Of a DNA stretch of 51,676 nucleotides, positions 40,662-49,716 are shown one piece after another. This DNA comes from Thermoflexia bacterium (GTDB taxonomy: Bacteria > Chloroflexota > Anaerolineae > B4-G1), in NCBI GenBank assembly GCA_011192155.1, contig DUEK01000003.1, forward strand, positions 47,919-99,594, given 5' to 3'. Each line of letters opens with the position of its first letter. The first letter of the stretch is position 1. A model generated the notes under the pieces. The model ran no database searches. It worked only from the letters and a program-made list of their open reading frames with translations, and was not told the origin of the DNA. The position numbers and the translations under genes are program-made.

Positions 40662-41772
40662 CTTGTCCCCCTCTTTTGCCTCGTGAAACGCTCAACAACA
40701 GCCCTACTCCGGCCAGGGAGGCCACCATCGCAGAGCCGCCGGCGCTGATAAAGGGCAAGGCGATCCCGGTAAAGGGGACCAGCCCCGTCATCACTCCGAT
40801 GTTGATCAAGGCCTGAAAAGTTAGCCAACAGGTAACGCCGCACGCCAGGAAAGCGGCGAAAGGATCCCGTGCCGCCAGCGCAATCTTGAATCCGCGATAG
40901 GCCAAAAGCACGAACAGGCCGATCACCACCAGACAGCCCGCAAAGCCTAATTCCTCGCCCAACACCGCAAAGATAGAGTCTGTGTGCGGCGTTGGCAGGT
41001 AGCCCATTTTTTGCTGGCCCTGGCCCAATCCCACGCCAAATATCCCTCCACTGCCCAGAGCGATCAGCACCTGCTGGATGTGATGACCTACGAGCCGAGG
41101 GTCGCGCCAGATGAGCAGATACTCGTCAATGCGCTGTCTGGCGTGGGGCAATTTGTTGATCAAGACAATGAACGTAATGCCGCCAATAGCGGCGCCCACG
41201 GCCAACTGGAAGATATCGGCGCCGGCAAAAAAGAACATTGCCAGCGCGGTCAACACGATCAACGCCGCCGTGCTCACGTCCGGCTGCACGACGATCAGGC
41301 CGGCCACTACGCCGATCAGCACGGCGAACGGCGCTAGTCCGTAGGTCACGTCGCGGATCTGCTCTCCCTTGGATGCCAACCAGGCCGCGACATAGATCAC
41401 CATCACCAGTTTCACCACCTCGCTGGGTTGAATCGAACCGTTGAGAAAAGAGCGTCGCGCCCCAAAGCGATCCTCTCCCACCAGGAGCACCAAAACCAAT
41501 AGCAGCAGTCCCCCGCCCATTATGGGTACCGCCCACTGCTGCCAGCGGTCGTAGGGTACGGCGGCGACTCCCGCCAGCGCGGCCACGCCCAGCCCAACCC
41601 ACAGGAACTGACGCGACGCAATGTGAAAACTGCTCTGATACTCTTGATATGACCAGTCAAAGGTGGCGCTGTAGACCATCATCAACCCGACGATGACCAG
41701 CCCGGCTACTGCCAACGCTAGCACATAGTCTGGGTTGGAGTGCGCTCGTTGTGCTTTTGTTTTGGATGGCAT
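40582..41772 (-). CDS. ftsW: SEDS-family peptidoglycan polymerase FtsW
   Basis: 396 residues, about ten helices. LFVGEDRFGARRSFLNGSIQPSEVVKL, QPDVSTAALIVLTAL and GLGQGQQKMGYLPTPHTDSIFAVLGEELG are SEDS signatures; PFTGIALPFISAGGSAM is near the end. It polymerises lipid II together with the class B PBP. The Arg/Gly-rich C-terminal tail (about 35 residues) is encoded in the overlap with murG. CGGAG precedes the ATG. Confidence 0.97.
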   Translation of the reverse strand: MPSKTKAQRAHSNPDYVLALAVAGLVIVGLMMVYSATFDWSYQEYQSSFHIASRQFLWVGLGVAALAGVAAVPYDRWQQWAVPIMGGGLLLLVLVLLVGEDRFGARRSFLNGSIQPSEVVKLVMVIYVAAWLASKGEQIRDVTYGLAPFAVLIGVVAGLIVVQPDVSTAALIVLTALAMFFFAGADIFQLAVGAAIGGITFIVLINKLPHARQRIDEYLLIWRDPRLVGHHIQQVLIALGSGGIFGVGLGQGQQKMGYLPTPHTDSIFAVLGEELGFAGCLVVIGLFVLLAYRGFKIALAARDPFAAFLACGVTCWLTFQALINIGVMTGLVPFTGIALPFISAGGSAMVASLAGVGLLLSVSRGKRGGQGANLDRRWRNGGTRLSRSGRRAGAGR

Positions 41773-41790
41773 TGGATTAGCTCCGTGTGG

Positions 41791-43173
41791 CTACAGCGAC
41801 TTGACCAGTTCTTTGAATTTATCGCCGCGCTCGGCAAAGTCGCGAAAAGCGTCAAAGCTGGTACCGCCGGGGGAGAGCAGCACCACATCGCCGGGCCGGG
41901 CCAGCCGCGCCGCCGCCTCGACCGCCTCCTCCAGCGTCTCCACCTGTGTAATATCCTCCAACTTCCCCTGTCCCCTTGTCTTCTTGTCCCCCTGTCTCCT
42001 CGCCTCCCCCACCACCCGCGCGATCATCGGCCCCGCTTCCCCAAACGCCACCAAGTGTCGCGCGCGCCGCGTGGTCTCGCTGGCAAACTCGTCCCAGGGC
42101 AGCTTTTTATCCCGCCCGCCGGCCAGGAGCACGATCGGCTCCTCGAACGAGCGCAGCGCCGCCAGCGAGCGCTCCGGTGCTGTAGCGATCGAGTCATCGT
42201 ACCAGCGCGCGCCGTTCAACTCGCGCGCCAGCTCCAGCCGGTGCTCGACGCCGGTAAAAGTCATGGCGACCTGCCGCATCGCTTCCAGCCGCGCGCCGGC
42301 CAGTCCGGCCAGCACACTCGCCGCCAGCACATTCAATACATTATGGCGGCCCAGCAATCGCACGTCCGAGGTCCGGCAAATCACGCTGTCCTCATCACCC
42401 ATGCGCAGCGTCAATTCGCCGTTCGTCCTAAAAGCCCCTGCTTCCACCTCGGCTCCACCGCTGAACCAGCGTAACTGCGCCGCTGTCTCTAGCGCCAGGG
42501 CGCGCGCGTTGGCGTCGTCATAGCCCAGGAGCGCGAAATCCCCCGCCTCCTGATGCGCCACGATGTTCCGCTTGGCCGCGATGTACGTCTCCATCGTCCC
42601 GTGCCGGTCGAGGTGGTTGGGCGTGATGTTGAGCACCGCCGCGATGCGCGGACTGGTCGTCATGATCTCTAATTGAAAGCTGGAAAGCTCCATCACCACA
42701 CAATCACCGGCCTTGATATCGTCCAGGTCAGCGATGAGCGGGTTGCCAATGTTGCCCCCCACCCAAGTACAAAGACCAGCCGCGCGACACATCTCCCCCA
42801 CCAGCGCCGTCGTCGTCGTCTTGCCGGCCGAGCCGGTGATGCCAATGACAGTGGCCGGGCAACGCTCCAAAAAGATCTGCGCGTCGTTGCTCAACGGGAT
42901 GCCGCGCCGCTGCGCCTCGACAACGATGGGCGCGTCTACCGGCACTCCTCCACTGAGACAGAGTAGATCGGCCCGATCCAGCAGGCTGGACGGGTGCTCG
43001 CCCAGCACGTAACGAATGGGCAAGCCCTCCAATTCCGCCAGCGGGTCGGATAGCTGCTCCTCGGCCCGCAGGTCAGAGACCGTCACCTCGGCGCCGGCCT
43101 GCGCCAGGTAGCGCACCAGCGCTGTCCCCTGCCGCGCCAGGCCCAGGATAACAATGTGCGAATCGCTCTTCAT
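41791..43173 (-). CDS. murD: UDP-MurNAc-L-Ala:D-glutamate ligase MurD
   Basis: 460 residues of the Mur ligase family. N-terminal VILGLARQGTALVRYLAQ, P-loop GITGSAGKTTTTALV, NITPNHLDRHGTMETYIAAK and HRLELARELNGARWYDDSIATAPE identify MurD. It adds D-Glu. A stretch near 390-400 (ARRQGDKKTRGQGKL) is a short basic insertion with a repetitive DNA look (CCCCTGTCTCC-like runs). Weak AGGT ribosome site. It is 21 nt downstream of the 81-aa gene. Confidence 0.96.
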   Translation of the reverse strand: MKSDSHIVILGLARQGTALVRYLAQAGAEVTVSDLRAEEQLSDPLAELEGLPIRYVLGEHPSSLLDRADLLCLSGGVPVDAPIVVEAQRRGIPLSNDAQIFLERCPATVIGITGSAGKTTTTALVGEMCRAAGLCTWVGGNIGNPLIADLDDIKAGDCVVMELSSFQLEIMTTSPRIAAVLNITPNHLDRHGTMETYIAAKRNIVAHQEAGDFALLGYDDANARALALETAAQLRWFSGGAEVEAGAFRTNGELTLRMGDEDSVICRTSDVRLLGRHNVLNVLAASVLAGLAGARLEAMRQVAMTFTGVEHRLELARELNGARWYDDSIATAPERSLAALRSFEEPIVLLAGGRDKKLPWDEFASETTRRARHLVAFGEAGPMIARVVGEARRQGDKKTRGQGKLEDITQVETLEEAVEAAARLARPGDVVLLSPGGTSFDAFRDFAERGDKFKELVKSL

Positions 43174-43194
43174 CTAGTACCTGTCGATTGACGG

Positions 43195-43440
43195 CTAAAC
43201 GGCCGACTCGGCCACTCCCAGCCAGAGGTGATCCGGCAGGACCGAACGCCCGGCGCGGATCTCTACCCGGCCCGCTTTCTTGACCCGTCGCTTCCCGTTG
43301 CCGTTAAAGGCGCTGGGATGAACAAAGCACAGGTTGGGCGCTTGCCCGTACTTGCGCTCATAGTGCGCGGCCGCCCGCAGCACCTTGTCCTGCAATTGTT
43401 TACGCGGATCGTCATCGAACCACAATAATCCTGTTTTCAT
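43195..43440 (-). CDS. small conserved-looking protein between mraY and murD
   Basis: 81 residues, no membrane segment. Features: MKTGLLWFDDDP start, Lys/Arg-rich helix (QDKVLRAAAHYERKYGQ), a central LCFVHPSAF, and a basic KRRVKKAG. A good GAGGAG ribosome site lies 6 nt before the ATG. From memory, similar short frames occur in other Chloroflexota, but I cannot check this. Its place inside the dcw cluster suggests a cell-wall or division role, or a passenger gene. Function unknown. Confidence 0.75.
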   Translation of the reverse strand: MKTGLLWFDDDPRKQLQDKVLRAAAHYERKYGQAPNLCFVHPSAFNGNGKRRVKKAGRVEIRAGRSVLPDHLWLGVAESAV

Positions 43441-43494
43441 CTATTTCTCCTCGTCTCTCAACTTGCCTACTCGCAACTTGTCCACCTGCCACTC

Positions 43495-44499
43495 TCACAA
43501 CAGCGCCAGCGCCACCCCCGCCATCGCCGCCAGCAATCCTACCAGCCAGAAACGTTGTACCACCTGCGTCTCCGACCAGCCCAAAAGCTCAAAGTGGTGA
43601 TGCAAGGGGCTCATCTTGAACAAACGCCGACCCTGACCGTACTTGCGTTTGGTATATTTGAAATAGGCCACCTGCAAAATGACCGAAAGGCCCTCGGCCA
43701 CCGGAATCAGTGCCACGATCGGCAGCAGCAACCATTGACCCGTCATCAGCGCCACCGCCCCCAGGGTTGCCCCAAGAGCCAGACTGCCCGTATCCCCCAT
43801 GAACATCTGTGCCGGGTGAGCGTTGTACCACAGAAAAGCAAAGCAAGCCCCCACCACAGTGAAACAAAAGTGCACCAGGTAAACCTGTCCTTGCAACAGC
43901 GCGATCACGCCATAAGCGGCAAAGGCGCTGGCGACGATGATGCCCGCCAACCCATCCAACCCATCGGTCAGATTGACCGTGTTGGCCGAGCTGAGGATGA
44001 TGAACGCCGCAATAGGCACCCAGGCCCATCCCAAGTCAACCGCCCGATGTATCCCCGGCACGCCCACCTGTCCCGCAAATTGCAGGTCCATCACCAACAT
44101 GATCGCCGCGACGCCCAGCGTCAAGGGAATCTCCCACAGCAGCTTGCGCCGGGCCGAATACCCCTCGCCGCGCCGCATACCGCGCACGCCGGCGACGTCG
44201 TCCGCCGCACCGATAAGCCCGTAGGCCAGCATCACCCCCAGCGGAATCAGGATCGAGCGGCCGATCACCGTCTGCCCCAACAGGTTATAAGCATTGAGCG
44301 CCAGTGTGATCAGCACCACCGGCACGACGATCATCAACCCGCCCATCGTCGGCGTGCCCAGCTTGGTCCGGTGCCCACGGGGACCCTCAATGCGGATGCG
44401 CTTGCCAATCTTGTAGCGGCGCAGAATGCGCATGAGAAGCGGCCCCCACCCCACCGCCAGTATGAACGAAATACTTGCCAAGATCAGGGCAAATTTCAT
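43495..44499 (-). CDS. mraY: phospho-MurNAc-pentapeptide transferase MraY
   Basis: 334 residues, about ten helices. TKLGTPTMGGLM, GAADDVAG (catalytic Asp pair), NLTDGLDGLAG, FMGDTGSLALG and LHHHFELLGW are the classic motifs. It makes lipid I from UDP-MurNAc-pentapeptide and undecaprenyl phosphate. Its ATG is one base after the murF stop. The stop is followed by a CAAGTTG/CACCTGC repeat tract (43455-43494) before the 81-aa gene. Confidence 0.98.
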   Translation of the reverse strand: MKFALILASISFILAVGWGPLLMRILRRYKIGKRIRIEGPRGHRTKLGTPTMGGLMIVVPVVLITLALNAYNLLGQTVIGRSILIPLGVMLAYGLIGAADDVAGVRGMRRGEGYSARRKLLWEIPLTLGVAAIMLVMDLQFAGQVGVPGIHRAVDLGWAWVPIAAFIILSSANTVNLTDGLDGLAGIIVASAFAAYGVIALLQGQVYLVHFCFTVVGACFAFLWYNAHPAQMFMGDTGSLALGATLGAVALMTGQWLLLPIVALIPVAEGLSVILQVAYFKYTKRKYGQGRRLFKMSPLHHHFELLGWSETQVVQRFWLVGLLAAMAGVALALL

Positions 44500-44500
44500 T

Positions 44501-45946
44501 TCAATTCCTCAGCCGGGATTCTGTGCTCAACGCGTTGACAATTTCCTCCATCGCCATTGCTCGCGAGCCTTTGACCAAGATCACATCGTCCCCCGTCACC
44601 ATCCGCTCCAGCAAGTCGATCACCTCACCGTTTTCCTCGACGATATGTACGCAGTCGGCGGACATGCCCCAGCGCAGCGCCGTCTCGCCAATGATGCGGC
44701 CTCGCGTCCCAACCGTGATGAGCACATCGGCCACATCCAGCACCCGAAATCCTACCTTCTCGTGTCCCTCCCGTTCGTAATCGCCCAACTCTAACATATC
44801 GCCCAGAACGGCGATCTTGCGCCCGTCCAATTCATCCAGCAGGTTGAGCGCGGCCATGGTCGAGGCCGGACTGGCATTGTACGTATCGTCCAGAATAGTC
44901 GCGCCCTCCGGTCCCGGCGCCGCTGCCAGCCGTAGTTGCGCCGATGGGCCTCGCAGCCCCTCGATAATCTCTTGCCAGGTCAGCCCCTCGACCAAGCCCG
45001 CCGCCGCCGCTCGCAGCGCGGTGTGGACGGAATGTCGGCCCAGGAGCGGAATCTTGACGTGTAGCGTCTCGCCCTCGTGGTGCAGCCGGAAGCGTATTCC
45101 ATCCAGCCCCAGCCCTTCAATGTGATCGGCCCACAGGTCCGCTTCGGGCGAGAGGCCGTAGTAAAACACGCGCGCGCGCGTCGCCTGCGCCATGCCCCGC
45201 ACACGCTCGTCGTCATAGTTGAGAATCGCTGCCCCCTCCGGGGCCGGCGGCAGCGCCTCGACCAACTCCGACTTGGCCTCCACGATGCGTTCGATCGTCC
45301 CGGCCCGCTCCAGATGCACCGGCCCGATGATGGTCACGACGCCCACGTGAGGCCGCGCGATGCGGGCCAGGTCGGCGATCTCGCCTACATCGTACATCCC
45401 CATCTCCAAGACCACTCGCTCGTGCTCGCCCGTCAGGCGCATCAGTGTCAACGGCAACCCAATCTCGTTGTTGTAACTGGCCTCACTCTTGAGCGTGACG
45501 TAGCGGCGCGCCAGAACCGCCGTCGCCAACTCTTTCGTCGTCGTCTTGCCCACGCTTCCCGTGATACCAATGACACGCACACCCTCGCGCCGTTGCCGCC
45601 AGAAGGTCGCCGCCCGCTGGAGCGCACCGAGGCTGTCGGACACTTTCAGCAGCAACGGCAACGACCAATTGACGGGTAGCGTCCGAGTTTGATCCGTCAG
45701 ATTCAACAGCAGCCCATCGGCCTCCACGCCCCGCTCGACGATGGCGGCCACCGCTCCGCGCGAAAAGGCGTCAGCGACGTAATCGTGACCGTCCGCGCGC
45801 CCCCCCTTGAGCGCGACGAACAACGCGCCCGGCTTGGCCTGCCGCGAGTCTATCACCGTCGTCGTGATTGGCTGACCCAACTCCTCCAGCCGAAATCCCG
45901 CCAGTCCTTCGAGCACATCCGCTAATGTCAACGCGCCCTCGCTCAT
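44501..45946 (-). CDS. murF: UDP-MurNAc-tripeptide:D-Ala-D-Ala ligase MurF
   Basis: 481 residues of the Mur ligase family. SRQAKPGALFVALKGGRADGHDYV, P-loop GITGSVGKTTTKELA, NNEIGLPLTL, and ILDDTYNASPASTMAAL are MurF-type. It adds D-Ala-D-Ala. The ATG overlaps the PBP stop (ATGA), showing there is no room for murE in the usual place between pbp and murF. Confidence 0.97.
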   Translation of the reverse strand: MSEGALTLADVLEGLAGFRLEELGQPITTTVIDSRQAKPGALFVALKGGRADGHDYVADAFSRGAVAAIVERGVEADGLLLNLTDQTRTLPVNWSLPLLLKVSDSLGALQRAATFWRQRREGVRVIGITGSVGKTTTKELATAVLARRYVTLKSEASYNNEIGLPLTLMRLTGEHERVVLEMGMYDVGEIADLARIARPHVGVVTIIGPVHLERAGTIERIVEAKSELVEALPPAPEGAAILNYDDERVRGMAQATRARVFYYGLSPEADLWADHIEGLGLDGIRFRLHHEGETLHVKIPLLGRHSVHTALRAAAAGLVEGLTWQEIIEGLRGPSAQLRLAAAPGPEGATILDDTYNASPASTMAALNLLDELDGRKIAVLGDMLELGDYEREGHEKVGFRVLDVADVLITVGTRGRIIGETALRWGMSADCVHIVEENGEVIDLLERMVTGDDVILVKGSRAMAMEEIVNALSTESRLRN

Positions 45947-47661
45947 CTCACTGCCTCCGCCACTGCCACGCTCTCGGGGGGAATATCCAAAACCTGGAAC
46001 AACCGCGTCGCCAAGCGCTGGAACGCCGGCGCCGCCGTCTGAGAAGCCCAGGGCGAGGTCTGGGGTCGGTCCAATTTGACCAGGATGACAAATTGCGCAT
46101 CCGGCGCTGGCCCAAACCCAATAAACGTAGTAATTGTCCCTTCCGGATCGTACCCGCCGGGGATGGGAATCTGCGCCGTGCCCGTCTTGCCAGCGACGCG
46201 ATAACCCTCCACCCTGGCCTGTGGCACACCCTCATCCACCACCCGCACCATCATCTCTGCGAGCGCGCGCGCCGTCTGGGGGGTAATCGGCTGCGCCTCG
46301 ACCACCGGCCGGGATGTAAAGACCGCGCCGTCAGGCTCAACGCGGCGGGCCACGATGTGGGGCCGCAGCCGCGTCCCGTCATTGGCGACCGTTGCCACCG
46401 CCGCGATCATCTGAAGCGGCGTCACCGCCAACCCTTGCCCGAAGGAATTCGTTCCCAGGTTGGAATCGTGCCAATGCTCGTAATCATCCGGCAGCCACAA
46501 CTGACCGGGCACCTCGCCCGCCAGGTCAACCTCCGTAGGCTGCCCAATGCCAAATGCCTGCACGTAGCGATAGAACGTCCCGTGCCCCATCTGCGTGCTC
46601 AACCAAGCCGTTCCCACGTTGAGCGATTGGATCAAGATATCAGTCACGGTCTGCTCGCCATACGCCCGGCGGGTGGCGTTCTCAATCTTTTGCCCTCCCA
46701 CCTCGATCCAGCCCTGGTCGTGGTAAACCGTCTCCGGCGTCACCAGCCCTGCATCAAGCGCGGCGGCCACCGTCAGCACTTTGAAGACAGATCCCGGCTC
46801 ATATTGCTGACTCACAGCCGGATCCTCGAACGGCAGTGGGTTACGGTCAAAAAATTCAGTGTACTGCGCCGGCTCATAATTGGGCAAGCTGGTCAGCGCC
46901 AGTATCTCAAAGGTGCGCGGGTCCATCACGATGATCGTGCCGCCCTGGGCCTGGTACTCCCACACCGAGCGCGCCAGTTCCTTCTCGGCCAATGACTGCA
47001 CGGTACGGTCGAGCGTCAGCACCAGATCAACACCCGGCTGGGGCAAGAGGACGGGCGTCACGACCCAGGGGATCTGCTCGCTGGTCGGGTCTACCGGCCC
47101 CACCCACTCTACCTTTTCTGGTTGCAGTTGCTCGTCGTAGAACCCCTCGACCCCGTAGAAACCGGTGATCTCAGCCGTGCAGAAACCGAGCGCGTGCGCC
47201 GCCAGTGCGCCTTCTGGATACTCGCGCGCCCATACCGGTCGAACCGTAATGCCGGCAAGCCCCAAATCTGCGATTTCCTCCCCCACTTCCTTAGAGACTG
47301 ACGGGGCAATCTGGACCCAGTAGGCGTCGCTTTCCAGCAGCCGCTTGATGCGCGCAGGAGGCGCATGCAAGAGCACTCCCAGCGCTGTAGATGCCCCCTC
47401 CACATCCACCACGTAGGCCGTATCCGCCTCGATGGAATACAGCACCGCGTTCCCGGCCAGCAGGTAGCCGTTCCGGTCGCAAATCTTGCCCCGTGGAGCA
47501 TCGGATATCACGATGGATCGCACGCGCTGATCCTCGGCCCATTTTTCGTAAAAGCCATGATCCACTATCTGCACTTGCACCAACTGAGCCAGGATCACGA
47601 GCACGATGCCAATCAACAACGTGCTCACCAATCGCAGGCGACGTCGCGGGCCTTCTGTCAT
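45943..47661 (-). CDS. class B penicillin-binding protein (FtsI/PBP2-like)
   Basis: 572 residues. A short N-terminus, one membrane helix (about 10-32), the PBP dimerisation region (RGKICDRNGYLLAG) and a transpeptidase domain with Ser291 in SVFK, SLN (346-348) and KTGT (492-495). It cross-links septal glycan strands made by FtsW. No PASTA domain follows. It is located as ftsI in other dcw clusters. Its ATG lacks a strong ribosome site. Confidence 0.95.
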   Translation of the reverse strand: MTEGPRRRLRLVSTLLIGIVLVILAQLVQVQIVDHGFYEKWAEDQRVRSIVISDAPRGKICDRNGYLLAGNAVLYSIEADTAYVVDVEGASTALGVLLHAPPARIKRLLESDAYWVQIAPSVSKEVGEEIADLGLAGITVRPVWAREYPEGALAAHALGFCTAEITGFYGVEGFYDEQLQPEKVEWVGPVDPTSEQIPWVVTPVLLPQPGVDLVLTLDRTVQSLAEKELARSVWEYQAQGGTIIVMDPRTFEILALTSLPNYEPAQYTEFFDRNPLPFEDPAVSQQYEPGSVFKVLTVAAALDAGLVTPETVYHDQGWIEVGGQKIENATRRAYGEQTVTDILIQSLNVGTAWLSTQMGHGTFYRYVQAFGIGQPTEVDLAGEVPGQLWLPDDYEHWHDSNLGTNSFGQGLAVTPLQMIAAVATVANDGTRLRPHIVARRVEPDGAVFTSRPVVEAQPITPQTARALAEMMVRVVDEGVPQARVEGYRVAGKTGTAQIPIPGGYDPEGTITTFIGFGPAPDAQFVILVKLDRPQTSPWASQTAAPAFQRLATRLFQVLDIPPESVAVAEAVR

Positions 47662-47730
47662 AGAATCGCGCCGGATGCTGCCTGCCTCAGCAGGAAGAAA
47701 AACAGCGCTCCCCCTTTCTTTCTACTCGAC

Positions 47731-47759
47731 TTGACAATATAGAACATTTGTGCTATAGT
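47731..47759 (+). promoter_or_regulatory. strong plus-strand promoter facing into ftsL/rsmH (antisense)
   Basis: TTGACA (47731-47736), 17-nt spacer, TATAGT (47754-47759) with TGC before the -10. It lies in the 137-nt ftsL-pbp gap but points against the dcw transcripts. No plausible plus-strand gene follows. It matches the promoter at 1619-1646 in style (TTGACA...TGTGCTATA). Confidence 0.65.
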
Positions 47760-47798
47760 ACCTTTACCTTAACAACCAAATCGGCGATTTATCCCACA

Positions 47799-48128
47799 TC
47801 AATCAGAAACGGGCAAGGCGAGGAACTCTACCTGTTCGGCCAGGGCAAAGCCCATCTCAACCGCCCGATCCCAGAGATGGGAGATAGAACCTTCCTCGGC
47901 GACATCCACCTCTAATTGCTCGTTTTCTCGCCGGAGCCACAATAGCTCTGTCCGCAACTGTTCAATGTGTCGCCCACGAGCCGCCGTATGGCCGACCAAC
48001 ATCAAGTAGACAGTCGCCGTCAACGTCAGTGCCACGACGAGTGCGAATATGTAGAGAATCGTGCGCAAGCTCACCTCGAACCGGCCACGCTTGATTCCGT
48101 GCGTCACCCACTGCATAAAGTTGGACAT
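47799..48128 (-). CDS. ftsL: FtsL-like septum protein
   Basis: 109 residues. A basic cytoplasmic N-terminus, one membrane helix (about 23-45) and a coiled coil (IEQLRTELLWLRRENEQLEV, about 55-74) with a short extracytoplasmic end. This is the FtsL/DivIC layout; sequence identity in the family is low, so the call leans on position between rsmH and pbp. No ribosome site is visible upstream. A 7-mer tract (48136-48160) separates it from rsmH. Confidence 0.8.
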   Translation of the reverse strand: MSNFMQWVTHGIKRGRFEVSLRTILYIFALVVALTLTATVYLMLVGHTAARGRHIEQLRTELLWLRRENEQLEVDVAEEGSISHLWDRAVEMGFALAEQVEFLALPVSD

Positions 48129-48135
48129 ATTAGAG

Positions 48136-48160
48136 TAGTCAGTAGTCAGCGGCTAGTCGC
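48136..48160. repeat. TAGTCAG 7-mer tract across the rsmH stop
   Basis: TAGTCAG, TAGTCAG, then CGGC and TAGTCGC. The rsmH stop (TCA at 48139-48141, minus TGA) lies in the first unit. Confidence 0.6.
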
Positions 48161-49071
48161 TCCGCTATTCTCAATCGCGCCGAACGGGAGCGCGGGTTGG
48201 CAGCAAGTTCATCAGCCGTCGGGCGGGCAGGCTTGCGTGTGATCAAGCGCAACGTGGCTCGATGGTCACAAGTACAGATGGGCAACCCCGGCGGGCAGAC
48301 GCAATCGCGGCTCTCACGGCGCATAAAACGCTTCACCAAGCGATCTTCCAACGAGTGGAAGCTGATCACGACCAGGCGACCGCCGGGGGACAGAATCTCC
48401 ACAGCTTGAGGCAACACAGCCTCCAGCGCCCCCAACTCGTCATTGACAGCGACGCGTAGCGCCTGGAACGTACGCGTGGCCGGGTGAATGTGTCCTCGTC
48501 GCCTCACGGCCCGCTCAATGACGGCGGCCAATTCTCCCGTCGTGCGCAGCGGTCGAGCGGCAATAATTACTTCCACGATACGGCGAGAGTGCTTCTCCTC
48601 ACCGTACCGGTACAGCAATCTGGCTAACTCTTCCGCCGGGAGCTCGTTCACCAACTCGGCGGCCGTAGGCCCAGCAGACTGCGGGTCGAAGCGCATATCG
48701 AGCGGGCCATCTTTCATAAAGGCAAAGCCACGGGTAGGGTCGGCTAATTGGAGTGAGGAGAGGCCCAAATCGAGCAGGATGCCATCCACGGGAATAAAGT
48801 GGTGGGCGCGCGCAATCTCTTCCAGGCGAGTGAACGAGCTATGTACAAGCATAACTCGCTCGCTGAAGGAAGCTAACCGGGCGCGGGCTGCTTCCAGCGC
48901 CGCTGGGTCTCTATCTAGGCCCAAGAGTCGCCCATCAGGGGACGAGGCTGCCAGTATCCCGGCTGTGTGCCCCCCCCCTCCCACCGTCGCATCTATGTAC
49001 CGGCCGCCAGGCCCGATCTGCAGGCCATCAAGCACTGTTTGGAAAAGAACAGGGATGTGGTTACCCTCCAC
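48139..49071 (-). CDS. rsmH: 16S rRNA (cytosine-1402-N4) methyltransferase RsmH
   Basis: About 310 residues. [13 protein letters not shown], the SAM-binding [48 protein letters not shown] and [17 protein letters not shown] identify RsmH (MraW). It methylates C1402 in the ribosomal P site. Start chosen at GTG 49071 (family-typical length, AAAGGATAGGG upstream); a TTG at 49140 begins the longer frame. It is 97 nt after mraZ. Confidence 0.95.
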   Translation of the reverse strand: MEGNHIPVLFQTVLDGLQIGPGGRYIDATVGGGGHTAGILAASSPDGRLLGLDRDPAALEAARARLASFSERVMLVHSSFTRLEEIARAHHFIPVDGILLDLGLSSLQLADPTRGFAFMKDGPLDMRFDPQSAGPTAAELVNELPAEELARLLYRYGEEKHSRRIVEVIIAARPLRTTGELAAVIERAVRRRGHIHPATRTFQALRVAVNDELGALEAVLPQAVEILSPGGRLVVISFHSLEDRLVKRFMRRESRDCVCPPGLPICTCDHRATLRLITRKPARPTADELAANPRSRSARLRIAERLAADY

Positions 49072-49168
49072 CCACCCTATCCTTTCGCTGCGCACCGCAT
49101 TCGCCAGTTTGGCAATCTGGCTGGGGTTGTTCCGCCGCAAGCAGAACGATGCTCACGCCCCACATTGG

Positions 49169-49597
49169 TTAGATGCCCAGGGCCGCCCATTCCTCAATAT
49201 TTCCATCATTTCCTTCAACATGCTCACGTTCCTCGCCCCAGGCATCCGGGTTCCACACCTCGATGTAGGTATAAAGCCCGGTGACGATGACCTCACCATC
49301 GAGACCGGCGTATTCTCGCAAGTTGGGAGGAATAAGCACACGGCCTTGTTTGTCGGGGACGGCGTCGGAGGCGCCGGCAAAGACCAAACGGCGAAAAGCG
49401 CGCGCGCTCCGGTCGGTCATTGGCAGAGCGCTGACTTTCTCCGCCATCTGTTCCCACTCGTCCACGGAATAGATTGCCAGGCAGCGATCAATCCCACGGG
49501 TGACGACGAGACCTGTGGCCAAGCCATCCCGGAACTTGGCGGGGACGGTCAAGCGCCCTTTCTCGTCAATGGTGTGAACAAACTCTCCCAAAAACAT
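49169..49597 (-). CDS. mraZ: transcriptional regulator MraZ
   Basis: 142 residues with two SpoVT/AbrB-like halves: GEFVHTIDEKGRLTVPAKFRDGL (about 4-26) and DAVPDKQGRVLIPPNLREYAGL (about 78-100). MraZ forms rings that bind direct TGGG-type repeats and repress the dcw operon. Here four such repeats lie in its own leader. Weak AAAGGA ribosome site about 10 nt before the ATG. First gene of the cluster. Confidence 0.96.
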   Translation of the reverse strand: MFLGEFVHTIDEKGRLTVPAKFRDGLATGLVVTRGIDRCLAIYSVDEWEQMAEKVSALPMTDRSARAFRRLVFAGASDAVPDKQGRVLIPPNLREYAGLDGEVIVTGLYTYIEVWNPDAWGEEREHVEGNDGNIEEWAALGI

Positions 49598-49680
49598 GGC
49601 AGTGTATTCCTTTCAGGGTACTTGTTTTGCTTGTCAGCAAAAATGTGGTATGACAACAAAGCGGCGCCTAGTAAGAAAAT

Positions 49681-49714
49681 CCCACCTTGCCCCACTTTCA
49701 CCCACAATTACCCA
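49681..49714 (-). promoter_or_regulatory. MraZ operator, four TGGG repeats
   Basis: On the minus strand TGGG occurs four times at exact 10-bp steps (plus-strand CCCA at 49681, 49691, 49701 and 49711), immediately after the -10 box. Known MraZ boxes are TGGGN direct repeats spaced 5 nt apart, i.e. a 10-bp period. This fits autorepression by blocking early transcription. Confidence 0.88.
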
Positions 49715-49716
49715 CT

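Noticed and set aside
45868-46995. 375-codon plus-strand open frame opposite the PBP gene
   Set aside because: Antisense to a gene with intact SxxK, SxN and KTG motifs; composition rich in Arg/His/Leu and no recognisable fold.
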